Assembly (NCBI RefSeq): GCF_002127325.2
Contig: NC_035444.2
Coordinates: 38,913,226 to 38,977,225, forward strand
DNA: 64,000 nucleotides
Direction: 5' to 3'
Source of the DNA: Helianthus annuus
Lineage: Eukaryota > Streptophyta > Magnoliopsida > Asterales > Asteraceae
Below are positions 51,010 to 62,542 of the stretch, piece by piece. The translations under genes and the position numbers were made by a program. The notes under the pieces are model-generated. The model was not told the DNA's origin, searched no databases, and saw only the letters and a list, made by a program, of their open reading frames with translations. Each line of letters opens with the position of its first letter. Positions within the stretch are counted from its first letter, which is position 1.

Positions 51010-52980
51010 AAATGTCATCAGTCTGGGAGGGGAACTATTTTTTTAGCAGTATTCCAACAACTCCTGGGGCGTGCGTGAAACCAAGAAGAATTCAGGCGCT
51101 CCAGATTCTAACGATGAGGAAGAGGTTACGTCTGACGTTCATGTTGATCAAATGAAACCATTGCTAGACTTGAACGAGCTTCTGCTTCTCTTAATTGATG
51201 AACCTTATTATCAAGCACAACATGGGTATCCGGATTACGGATATGGTTGCCAATCTTTTTACGTACAACAAAACTATTTGGCTGGATACGGAGGATACGG
51301 TGGTGACCAACCATATTATGATCAACAACCGCCTAACTCTAGCAACCCTTACGAAAGTAACAACGCATCACATTCTTTTTACGTTCAACAAGACCATCCG
51401 GGTGGATACGGAGAATATAGTGGTGAGCAAACATATTATGAAAGTAACAATGCATCACACTTTTTGTATGTGCAAAAAGACTATTCAGATGGCAGAGGAT
51501 ACGGTGGGGAGCCTCCGAACATACCACCAATGATTGGCAATGGTCCGATTAGGAATTCCCTAACCTGGGCAATCCCTATCAAACTAAGCAGGTATCACAT
51601 TTGATTTATTTAAAATGTTATATGTTAAAATTAGTATATATAATAAAATAAGAAAATTATATTTTGAGTCCTAAATATGAAATAGAAGTTAACCATATCG
51701 GTGTAACTCCCTTTTCAACTTTCTAAAGAACTGAATGAATTGGTACAAAAAGAGCAAAAAGGAGAATGGTTACGTTATTGTGACGTGTCAATCGAACTTT
51801 GGGAGGGTATGGCTTCAATGCGACTGTGGTGGTGAGCATCGTACTAAAGCAACAGATAGGAAAGCCGACAAAAAAAAATCGGTTGCCTGTTTTCATTAAT
51901 AATGGTGCGGGCTGACAACCATGATAATAGGAGATAGTAGTGGGAAACCTGGAACATAACCATGAACATGCTTTCGATTTGTCTACCTACGCGTTTGTGC
52001 GAAGATTTTCTCCTAGCGAAAACAAGTAAAAAGAGCAGCTGACAGCTCAAAACATTGACCCACGCAACATTTATCAAACCATAAGGAAGCTGTTTCCTGA
52101 CAGCCTCCATGTTCAGAAAGACTTTCAAAATGCAGTGCAGAAGATTAGAGCATCATAGAGAGACGGGCATACTCCAATGTAGACACTGGAAACCATGTTG
52201 TTGAACAACTACTTCATTTACGAGACACAGCAGGGACCCATAACTAATGTCATAACAAAGCTTTTCTTTGTTAATCCCCATTCTAATGATATGCGGCGTG
52301 CACTGCCACACGTGCTGTTAATCGACACGACATACAAAACAAATATCTACAACATGCCATTTGTCCAGGGTGTGGGTCTGACGTCCACCGAGAAGTCGCT
52401 TTCTATCATGCATGCGGTTATCTGTAAAGAACAGAATGATAACTTTGTATGGGTGCTCGAAAAGATCAGGTCAATGTTGAATGAGTGTTTGGAGCCACGT
52501 GTGATTGTAATGGATAAAGAACTAGCTCTGATGAATGCGTGTGCTAAAGCATTCCCAAAGGCCTCTAGGTATCTCTGCAGGTTTAACATACAATAGAATA
52601 TTTGTAAATACTGCAAAAAAGCCTTCAATAACGCAGACTGGGAGAATTTTATTTTATTCTGGGGGACATTGTGTGAGTATCATTCAGTACCCATATACGA
52701 GTACAAGTTGCGCAAACTGTATGAAAAACTTATGGCTTGCAACCGTGAAAGTATGTTCTTTTACAACATATGATTCACACCTTCCATTATATTACTTACA
52801 TGTGCACTGTAATATATTATTTTTTTCAGGGGTTTTTAATTATGTGTATGATAACTCGCTGCCAGATTATAAAGAATGTTCATCTTTGTGTGGAGTAATC
52901 AGAGTCTCAACTTTGGTTAGTGTACCACCAACAGAGTTGCTAGCCAACACGCTACTTTGAAGAGATACGTTCGAGGTAAG
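51010..52980 (+). pseudogene. MULE transposase pseudogene (FAR1/MuDR-like, pfam10551 core)
   Basis: The N-terminal part (51071-51604) is Gly/Tyr-rich with three repeats of SFYVQQ...GGYGxYxGxxxYY. Next comes a WRKY/FAR1-like DNA-binding stretch (51750-51850, LQCDCGGEHRTKATDRKADK) and a helical NIDPRNIYQTIRKLFPDSL stretch (52050-52140). The MULE core at 52195-52596 has RRALPHVLLIDTTYKTNIYN, MPFVQGVGLTSTEKSLSIMH, NFVWVLEKIRSML and EPRVIVMDKELALMNACAKA with CRFNIQ. After a stop at 52594, KKAFNNADWENFILF and a final TTNRVASQHATLKRYVRG reach 52975. Stops and shifts separate the pieces. It is cut off by the Ty3 LTR at 52986. It would have mobilised a Mutator-like element; the TATACG palindrome array upstream may belong to it. 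Confidence 0.8.
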
Positions 52981-52985
52981 ACCTC

Positions 52986-55455
52986 TGTCACACCCCAACT
53001 GATGGCGGAATCATCGGGGCATGGTACTGAGCGAAACAGATTGTCCAGAAGTTTCCGTAACAACTATTATTACTATTCAATTTATATAATACGATACCGT
53101 ACCTTAAATAGTAAACAAATTATTACAGATAACATCTAGTCAAACATTCTGTTCCGACAACTTAGATTTCAAATATAAATATTGTTCAAATGCTTCTAGA
53201 GACTCGATCTGCAAGATCTACAGACAACTATGCTCTAGACGCTTATTCTAAGCTCGCCTTCCTAGCAGATAAGCATCCTAATTGCCTGTCACATACGTTA
53301 AAATAAAGTCAATACATAAAATGTAAGGGTGAGCATACAAGTTTGATAATAGCATAATAGAGTTCGAATAGTTTTACGCATAACCAGCACGTACACAGAG
53401 GAAAACGAAGCATGTTAATTATCGACATGGATCTATCGATACCAATGACTGCGGGTTGACTGCCCGAGGCAGTTCGCAATACATGATTACCACCGTAATC
53501 CATGCAAGTAATTGTCCTTAACAACCCCCATGTGTATGGGTGCTGAGTCCAAACTATAGTACTATCGTCGTTAAGACAGGTAGACAACATTCCACGTGTA
53601 AACATAACAACAAGCATTCATTTAGTCACGTAATACATGCGGTAACGGTTAGCGTTCAAATAATTGAGTAGTGTGTTCGATTGTGATTTAGAATAAGCAA
53701 CGTATGTAACACCCAAAAGTGCTAAAGCAAAAAGGGTTCGAGTATACTCTCAGTGATTGATGGATTGAAGGGAGCACTTAAGAGTAGGGTTAGCCTGAAT
53801 AGTTCGATAGCATAACGATAAGCAATGTGAAAAATGGAACGAGTGTTGGAGGATCGGAAAGCCTGGTCGATCGGACGGTAGGTCCGATCGGACGGCTTGA
53901 CCGTTCGGTTAACCAGTTCGTTCGGACAGCCTGTCCGGTCGGTCGGTAGGCTGTTCGAGTGGATTGTTTCTTCCTTTGAAAAGGATGTGTTTGTGTATGA
54001 TGGTTTGACTTTTGAAGTTTTCGTTGTAGTATTTGAAAAACATTGAAGTATCCTTACCTTTTAGGTCGATCGATCGAACGGTTCGTTCGATCGGCCGGCT
54101 TAACCGATCGGTTAGGTACTTCATCAACAAGTTCTTGTCAGGGTGTCACCTGGTCGGAAGGCTTGGCCGATCGGGTGGCACTCCAACGCGTTGAATTGAT
54201 TAAGTGTTGAAGCATAGTATCTCATGATCCGAGGAGTAATTCAAATCAGACCGTAGTCCGATCGAACAGCACCTCGTTCAATACTAGACTTCATGAAATT
54301 GTTAAGGTGTGGGGCCATGTGCTAGCCGATCGGTTGGCCTGGTCGATCGGCTGGCTTATCCGATCGGCTGGGCTGTTCGTTCGGACAGTCAGCCCGATCG
54401 GTCAGCTTCCTGACCTGGTCGGCCTGTTCGTCTAACACTTGGCTGTTTTGGTTGTTTGTTGAAATATCGAGGTGCTTTGACAACGAGTTGAACCATAGAA
54501 ACCTCGTTCTTACTGATTTCTCCTGCTCGGACAGGAATCACCCAAGTCCAGCCGGTGAACCGTTCGGAACGGAGTTTAACGTTTAACCTGAAATCAGTGG
54601 ACCTTGTAGATAGAACCCGAATCTTGAGCCGCACAACTACTAGGATGGTTAGTGAGTCGGTTCAAGCTTCGTTTCTACCGGTTTGAAGGCATTGATTGTA
54701 AAAGAGTTGAAAGAAAGTTGGAAAACATTCTTTCAATCCTTTTCACCGTGTAATTGTTTAGATCTATGGAAGATCTTTACTTGTTTATGTTGAAATCGGT
54801 TAGATCCAAGTGATTCTTGGTGGGTTGAAGCCAAAACATGGAGTTCTTTCAAGAACATCATGATGACATCATCCTAGAACACTTAAATCTTGATGATTTC
54901 ACGGTTAGAAACCAAGATTCGAAAGATAGAAAGGTGTAGGAGTGTGCATAGATCAAGAATGTACAAGATTTAGGATGAAATCTTACCGGAATCGGAAGGA
55001 ATCTGAGAAAAAGGACGAGAGCACGAGCTGGTCGGTCAGAGCTTTCCAAAAGTAGAAAGTATGACAATGACAGGGGTATTTATAGGCTTCCAAAAGAGGA
55101 AAGGGCTGGCCGATCGGCCAGGCATCTCGATCGGACAGCCTGTCCGTTCGGACAGTCAGTCTGATCGGCTGGAAGCCTGATCGTTCAGCTGCCTGTTTTG
55201 AGCGTTCAGTGCGACGATTTTTGATATTCCGATTTCGATTGAGGACGATGCGTGTACGATAGAGTTTCCTATTCAAATTACTTTTAATCCCAACCACTAT
55301 ATCTAACATACAATCACCTATGTCTCGCACTGGCTTTTCGCCACCAATTATCATAATTTGATTTCGATTGAGTTTGACTGAGTTTCGAGTTTTGATTCGA
55401 GTTTCGATTGCATTACCACACATAACATAAAGTAAACATGCACAAGTAACACATG
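52986..55455 (-). repeat. 3' LTR of the Tekay/Del-like element, 5' part deleted
   Basis: It matches the solo LTR from its 3' end (TGTCACACCCC on the plus strand at 52986) up to acatgcacaagtaacaca (solo 11520-11540, here 55435-55455). The solo LTR then has about 345 more bases, which are missing here; the LTR instead joins integrase codons directly. It has the same CCGATCGG-type palindrome clusters (53860-54430 and 55100-55190). Confidence 0.9.
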
Positions 55456-58400
55456 ATTTTGACAGGCCTTTCCATGAAGTGTAGCGTTTCGTTTATTTGA
55501 AGGTCGTCGAGAGGTACAATCAGATCATGCTCAGCCAGGCATTTTCGGAGGTTTGACACGTGGAAAGTCGGGTGGGCGTTACTAAGTTCCTCCGGTAGTT
55601 CGAGTCTGTAGGCGACTTTTCCGATCCTTTCCAGAATCTTAAAAGGTCCAACATATCGAGGCGCTAGTTTCCCTTTCTTGCCGAATCTGACCACACCCTT
55701 CCAAGGTGATACCTTTAGGAGTACGTAGTCACCAACGTCAAATTCAAGGGGCTTGCTTCGTTTATCGGTGTAACTTTTCTATCTATCCCGGGCTTTCGAC
55801 AAGTTGTCTCAAATCTTGAGGACTTTGTCAGTCGTTTCTTGTAATAGCTCGGGACCGGTTAATTGCGAGTGACCGATCTCGTGCCACACAATAGGCGATC
55901 GACATCTTCTTCCATATAGGGCCTCGAATGGTGCCATTTGGATGCTGGCATGATAACTGTTGTTGTACGAGAATTCGACTAACGGCAGGTATTTGTTCCA
56001 ATTACCACCGAAGTCTATGACACACGCACGGAGCATGTCTTCAAGAGTACGGATCCTTCTTTCAGTCTGTCCGTCGGTCTGCGGATGGAATGCGGTACTT
56101 AGGTTAAGCGTAGTACCGAGAGCTGCTTGAAACGTTTCCCACAATCGCGACGTAAACCGAGCATCACGGTCAGAGATGATGTCACGAGGTGTACCATGAT
56201 TACAAATGATCTCGTCGGTGTAGATTCGGGCCAATCGTTCTACCTTGTAGTCTTCTCGTATTGGCAAAAAGTGGGCTGATTTGGTCAAACGATCAACTAT
56301 AACCCAGATGCTGTCGTGACCTGATGATGTAGGTGGAAGCTTGGTTATGAAATCCATAGCTATACTCTCCCACTTCCATATAGGGATTGGCGGTTGTTCG
56401 AGTAAGCCAGAGGGTCTTTGATGTTCAGCCTTGACCCTTGCACAAGTCAGGCATCTTCCGACATAGAGAGCGATATCCCTTTTCATACCCGGCCACCACT
56501 ACTTGTAGCGAAGGTCCTGGTACATTTTATCGGCACCGGGATGAATAGAATACCGAGATTTGTGGGCTTCATCCATTACAATCCTTCGTAAATCGGTCCG
56601 CTTAGGAATCCAAATTTGGTCCAGAAAATAGAATATCCCATTCGATTTTCTTACAAGCTGAGCTCCATCGTGGTAGATTCTCTCTTTCTTCAGGGTGCGT
56701 TCATTAAAGCAAGCATGTTGGGCTTCGCGGATGAGGGTTTCGAGATCGTGTTGGGCTTGAGTATTACGAATGCTGAGCAAATAACTCCGTCTGCTGAGCG
56801 CGTCGGCAACGACATTTGCCTTGCCTGGGTTATAACGAATCTCACAGTCGTAATCGTTGAGGAGTTCTACCCATTGGCGTTGACGCATATTGAGTTCTTT
56901 CTGATCAAAGATGTGTTGTAAACTCCTGTGATCGGTGAAGATCGTACACTTGGTACCATATAGGTAGTATCGCCAAATCTTTAATGCAAAAACAACCGCG
57001 CCTAGCTCGAGATCATGGGTTGTATAGTTCTTCTCGTGGATTTTGAGCTATCGAGAGGCGTAAGCTCTAACCTTGTCTCGCTGCATGAGAACACAGCCAA
57101 GACCAAGGTTGGAAGCATCACAATAGACAATGAAACCGTCGTTCCCATCGGGCAATGTGAGAACAGGAGCATTGCAAAGCTTATGCTTGAGGGTTTGGAA
57201 AGCAAACTCTTGTTCAGTTCCCCAAACAAAAGACCTGTCTTTATGCGTAAGAGCGGTAAGCGGCACAACGATCTTAGAGAATCCTTCAATAAATCGTCGA
57301 TAATAGCCCGCTAATCCGAGAAAAGAACGGACTTCAGACGGGTTCTTTGGTGTAATCCAGCTCTTAACTGCTTCAATCTTCGCAGGATCGACATGGATAC
57401 CTTGACTATTCATGATGTGACCCAGAAACTGAACCTCCTCCAGCCAGAATTCATACTTGGAGAACTTGGCATAGAGTTGGTTCCCCTGGAGTAACTCGAG
57501 AACCAAACGTAGATGTTGCGCGTGTTCGGCTTTCGACTTGGAATAGATCAAGACATCGTCGATGAATATGATGACAAAACGGTTGAGGTAAGGTTTACAC
57601 ACGCAATTCATCATAGCCATGAAAACCGCGGGTGCGTTGGTTAAACCAAAAGGCATAACAACGAACTCATAGTGGCCGTAACGAGTACGAAGAGCGGTTT
57701 TAGGTATATCTTTCTCCTGAATGCGTTACTGATTATAGCCTGAGCGTAGATCGATCTTCGAGAAACACGTAGCACCTTGTAGCTGATCGAACAAATCGTC
57801 GATGCGAGGTAGGGGGTAACGGTTCTTGATGGTCAACTTATTCAATTCCCGATAATCGATACACATCCTGAACGACCCATCCTTCTTTTTAACGAAGAGT
57901 TCCCGCATCTCGGATGGCGCAAGTCGATAAGGGGCTTTGGCTACGGGGTTAGCTCCAGGAATGAGGTCGATACGGAAGTCGATATCACGACTGGGCCGTA
58001 ATCCGGGGAGATCATCAGGGAACACCTGAGGAAATTCACGGACCATGGGGACGTCTTTAACTTCTATCTTCCTTTTCTTATCCTCCTCCGCTACTACAAT
58101 GTTGGCCAAGAAAGCTCTATATTCCTTGCGGAGATACTTGCTAGCTTGGAAACATGATATGAGCTTGAGACCTTTCGAAGCAGTTTCACCGTACACACAT
58201 AATAAATCACCATTCGCTAGAGAGAATCGAATCATCTTGTCGAAGCACACAACTTCAGCATGGTTTTTGCGAAGAAAGTCCATGCCTACTATGATATCAA
58301 AACTTCCGAGTTGCATCGGGATAAGGTCGATTGGGAAGATGTGATTGTCGAGCTCGAGAGTACAATCACGAAGAACAAAATTAACGGCGACAGTTCTTCC

Positions 58401-58532
58401 AGTAGCGACTTCAACTTCAAATGACGAGGGAAGATAAGAACGCTTAAGACTAAGGAGCTTCTCGAATTCAAACGACACAAAGCAGTTATCGGCTCCAGTA
58501 TCAAGCAAACACGATGCATAAATACCATTCAC
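55456..58532 (-). pseudogene. Ty3 pol: protease, RT, RNase H and integrase, several stops
   Basis: Protease starts [20 protein letters not shown] (58532). RT follows with [20 protein letters not shown] and [10 protein letters not shown] to a stop at about 57728; it resumes [13 protein letters not shown] and [10 protein letters not shown] (57560). RNase H has [18 protein letters not shown] and a TAG at about 57048, then [20 protein letters not shown] and ADALSRR. Integrase has the [14 protein letters not shown] zinc region and a stop at 56498. Its core is intact in sequence: [61 protein letters not shown] at 55807 and a TAG near 55783 follow, then [20 protein letters not shown] and [13 protein letters not shown]. 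The frame fuses into LTR sequence after ERPVK, so the C-terminal tail and chromodomain region are gone. Non-functional. Confidence 0.92.
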
Positions 58533-58636
58533 AAGGACGTACCATTAACCACGTTGTTATCAGCCTGGGCTTGACGAGCATTGATATTGAAGGTTCTGGC
58601 GCGTGCTGCTTGTTGCTGCTGCTGAGGCTGCTGCTG

Positions 58637-59880
58637 CTATTGCTGGGGCTCTTGCTTCACAACCCTGTTCGGGCACATATTCGCAAAATGGTTAGGGTCA
58701 CCACATGCAAAGCAGACTCGAGCATTGATCGCGGGTGCTTGAGCTGCGTGTTGGCCTTGCGGGGCTGGGAGTAGGGCTTGCTGAGTAGTGGCTTGAACTG
58801 GGGCTTGACAAGGACCATAACGACAACTAGCAGTAAAACGGCCGTACAAGTTGCAATGCGTGCAGAATTGACAGGCAAGACCCACCGGATGATGATATGA
58901 GCATGTCGGGCGGAGTGGGTGGGGTCCGGTGTAGGCACGCTTTGCTGGCGGCGCTTGAGTGACTGGTGTTGGTGATGATGAGACTGCTGCTGAGCCGGTA
59001 CGGCTTGCAGAGGAGCAGCAGTAGTAGTGACAGCACAGTTCTTGTTGTTGGAGCTGTTGTTGTTGTGCTTCTTCTTGTGACGTGATGACTTAGATGGTTG
59101 AGCAGTGGCGGTTTCGGTGGTCGAGGCAGTGGTGGCTTGATGTAGAGACTTGGAGGGCTTATCCCAGAACCCAGCTTTTACTTGCTTGTCATTGATCTCG
59201 GCGGCAAGCAAGTAAGTTTCCTCAATCGATGAGGTCTTCGTGGTGTGAGCAATCAGCAACACAATCGGGTAGAGCTCGAATGTACTTCTTGATGGCCATG
59301 TCTGATGTCTTGACTTGATCGGGATAGATGAGGCTGAGCTGTTTAAAGCGTGCAGTCAAAGCAGCGTTATCTCCATCCTTCTGCTTGATGTTCTAAAACT
59401 CGTCCTCCAGCTTTTGGCGTTCACGGGGAGGGCAGAATTCGTCCATCATAATGGCTTTCAGCTCTTCCCAAGTCAGCTCATAAGCTGCATCATCCCGCAT
59501 TTGTTTCATTCGGCCGTCCACCAGTCTAGAGCTCGGGACTGGAAGACGCCGGTTGCGTTTAGGGTACGGAGATTTGCAGGACAGTCGCTTTGGCGCAGAG
59601 TGACTTCGATGGAATCAAACCATTGAAACATAGCTGTTGGGCCATCTTCTCCAATGAATTCCTTTGGTCCGCATGCCTTAAACTGTTTGAAGCTGAAAAC
59701 AGTCTTGGCAGCATCCTTGGGAGCTTCAGCTCTCGACTCCTCGGAAGATTTACTGACGTTCTCATACAATTCGCTCACAGCTTTCGCTACTTGCTTGGCG
59801 ATGATAGCAGCAAGACGTTTGTCTCTCTTCTCTTGGCGGGTAAGTGGGGTTCGATGTACAGATGACGACATGGTCTGCAA
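58637..59880 (-). pseudogene. Ty3 gag with CCHC knuckle, frameshifted
   Basis: The first frame begins SSSVHRTPLTRQEKRDKRLA (Met at 59871) and includes FKQFKACGPKEFIGEDGPTA, MFQWFDSIEVTLRQSDCP and FQSRALDWWTAE, then a TGA near 59508. The next frame carries AAYELTWEELKAIMMDEFCP (59490-59430) and SLIYPDQVKTSDMAIK (about 59300). A His/Gln/Asn-rich linker follows. The last frame has the zinc knuckle CFACGDPNHFANMCPNR at about 58700 and a Gln-rich end. This is the usual chromovirus gag layout, broken by at least two frame changes. Confidence 0.87.
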
Positions 59881-61031
59881 CAGACATCGTCGTAGGTCTC
59901 AGACACATCAAAATCGAATCTCACCACACACGTCTACTACTAAAGCTTAGGAACACGTCGAAACACGTATCGCATGACACATAAGCACATAATCACAGAT
60001 TTCACGTAGTCACAGAAGCACATAAGCACGTAGGCACGTAGAGCACAGAGACATATAACCACAGAAGCGCATGCACATTGAATCACAGAGGCAGTCAGAA
60101 TGCAGAAACCTATCATTCAAAGCTCGCGTGTCGTTCGTATATATCGATCGCGCATCGTATGTCGAGTAGTATAGTATAATCGTATAGCATGTCGAGTATA
60201 GTATAAGCGTATATCATAGCATAGTATCGTCTAGGTTCGTAGCGACTTGTTAGCGTCCTGAGATAGAAAAGCAATGCGAGTTGTGTGTGTCGATCGAAGT
60301 GATAGCAAGATCGAGGAATTTTCACAAAATTTAAACACATAAACAGATAAATTCACATAAAACACATAAAATCGACGAACTATCAAAGTTAGCAGTTGTG
60401 GGCTCAGAATCGAAACACATAAAGATCGAGAAACGGATTGTCTGCGGCTACTAGACATTGACTACCAAAGGCGATTCGACTATTCACAATTGACTTGTCG
60501 TCACATTTCGACCTTCGGGATCGTGTTTTCCGCCTCGATTCTTGGGCAGCACTTATTCCCTAGGTCATACTCGTGAGTTCAGGTCGTTGGAGTCCGTCGA
60601 TGCCTCAGGGAGATAAATAAAAGTCGGAACAAGTTGTCAATGTTAGGGTTTCACCCCTAGCTTAGCAACTTCTTCCTTGTTCGAGTGAAATTGAGGAGAT
60701 TATTCATCAAAATATGGATTTCACTCCTGATTTGGTATAATTCTTCCTCGTTAAATAAGCGTTTGTTGTTAAAAAGAATGAAGAAATCATTGATAAGTTG
60801 ATAAAACAGCATTGATCTAGCAATTTAGTCGAGAGTTTGCGGTCTTCACACCTAATCTTGACTAAATCGCCTTCTTATTACTGAAAATTCGAGTGCGGTG
60901 ATAGTGTAGCGTAAGCGAGTATAAGCAGGGTACATAGCACATAAGCTTGGTCTGTTGGTTCTTAATTATAGTCTAGGTCTCTAAGACTTCGACCCGGACT
61001 AGGTCGAGTCTAGCCTAATTCCCTATAGTTA
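59881..61031 (-). other. Leader of the Tekay/Del-like element
   Basis: Non-coding leader between primer site and gag. At 59950-60080 short acataagcac/cacgtagtcac units recur; at 60640-60740 gtttcacccctagcttagca and a diverged copy, atttcactcctgatttggta, lie about 75 bases apart. No gene is supported. Confidence 0.55.
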
Positions 61032-61045
61032 TGGCTCTGACACCA
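61032..61045 (-). other. Primer binding site (tRNA-Met-like)
   Basis: The minus strand reads TGGTGTCAGAGCCA three bases inside the LTR; one base differs from the usual TGGTATCAGAGCC. Confidence 0.85.
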
Positions 61046-61048
61046 ATC

Positions 61049-61340
61049 TGTCACACCCCAACCGATGGCGGAATCTTCGGGGCATGGCACTGAGCGAAAC
61101 AGATTGTCCAGAAGTTTCCATAACAACTATTATTACTATTCAATTTATATAATACGTCCCATACCGTACCTTAAATAGTAAACAAATTACTACAGATAAC
61201 ATCTAGTCAAACATTCTGTTCCGACAACTCAGATTTCAAATATAAATATTGTTCAAATGCTTCTAGAGACTCGATCTGCAAGATCTACGTACAACTATGC
61301 TCTAGATGCTTATTCTAAGCTCGCCTTGCTAGCAGATAAG
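61049..61340 (-). repeat. 3' part of the 5' LTR of the Tekay/Del-like element
   Basis: Starts TGTCACACCCCAACC on the plus strand and matches 52986-53275 to gctagcagataag, then stops where an Athila/Tat-like LTR begins. Confidence 0.9.
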
Positions 61341-62542
61341 TGATGTCGGGTCAAAATATACGTATTTTGTATTAGTTAGTGTTGAGTTTTAGTATGTTAA
61401 ACGTGTCAATCCGTATTAGATTATATACTTAGTGTGTATTGGTGTTTTTTGTCTAAACAGGTACGAAACGAAGTTAAATGAGAAAATCGAGCTCAAAAAT
61501 GGATTCTACGGGTTAACACGGGATGCGAAATAGAAGAAAATCAATCCCGTTTTCTTAAGCGACACGCGGCAGTGGCCGTATTACCTTCCGCGACCTGCTG
61601 GAGCTTCTCGAATCATGTCGGTCAAATAAAAACATGAAAGGACTAATGAAATTTGGATCAAAGGTTTACGAGGAGTTCTAGATTCCTAAAAGAAATGAAT
61701 GGCTGACAAAAGATCATGAATTAGAAATTGTGTTGGGCCATGGCATGAAGTAATTAACTGATGTGGGTTTCAATAAAAATAAATTGGGCCAATAATATGT
61801 AATTGGTGTGACAACAATTTGTGAAGTCGGTGGGTATAAGGTTAGAAGAATAAAACGCCAATAAGCAGCCGTCAAGATCGAGAGAAGGGACCAACTGTGC
61901 ATTCTGATCACATCTTCCAAGCATGATATCTAACCTATTCGGGATGACAACTGATGCGGTAAAGATCAACATGCGCGGCTAAACCTCTTGTGACTTCCGC
62001 CCGGATGAACGTTTGCCTGGTTTGATGTATTTATTTGTTTTCCGATTCGTATAAACTGGTACAGCTTGACCACTTGTGTTGGATTATTGGTAAACGTTTC
62101 TTGTGTTTGAATTACTCGTCGTTTATTAAGCGTATTGGCAACTTACTTGCGTTGTTAGCGGGTTGGTAAATTGGCGGGTAGTTGATACAATCGAACGGGT
62201 TATTAGGTGGCATAGTGAATCTTAAAAACTATCCCTAGTAACTAACCAAATTCATTAATTCCGAGGCCATGTCTATGTGGTGTTTTGAATCGGTAAACAG
62301 GTTTTTATGTTAAACGGGTAATTGGGATTCCGGGTGGAGGTTACTTTTTCTCACATTGATTACAACTCTCTTAATTAGTTTTTTAGTTTTTACAATCAAA
62401 TTCATCAAAACCCCAATCTAGATAATTTAGTTTTTAGTGAAAAACGTGACACTGACCACAGATTCCCCGTGGATACGATACCCTACTTACGCTATCTACG
62501 TAGCTTATTTAGGTTTTTGATTGACTCTAACGACAGTCATCA
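61341..62542 (-). repeat. LTR of a second Athila/Tat-like element (probable 3' LTR)
   Basis: Plus-strand ends TGATGTCGGG and CAGTCATCA form a TGATG/CATCA inverted pair. It contains tagtgaaaaacgtgacactg and ccccgtggatacgataccct, blocks found in Athila/Tat LTRs. To the right (minus strand upstream) is aagtgtggggatggc, a plausible polypurine tract, which makes this a 3' LTR on the minus strand. The 5 bp on the left are ataag; the partner duplication is beyond the window. Confidence 0.6.

Larger units (their letters stand above)
52986..61340 (-). mobile_element. Tekay/Del-like Ty3 chromovirus, decayed and internally deleted
   Basis: Minus-strand order: truncated 5' LTR (61340-61049), primer site (61045-61032), leader, gag (59880-58640), protease, RT, RNase H, integrase (58532-55455), then a 3' LTR (55455-52986) lacking its first part. 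The LTR family is that of the solo LTR at 9090. The left flank is acctc. The 5' LTR is interrupted at 61340 by another element whose far end is outside the window, so the rest of this LTR should lie to the right. Confidence 0.92.
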
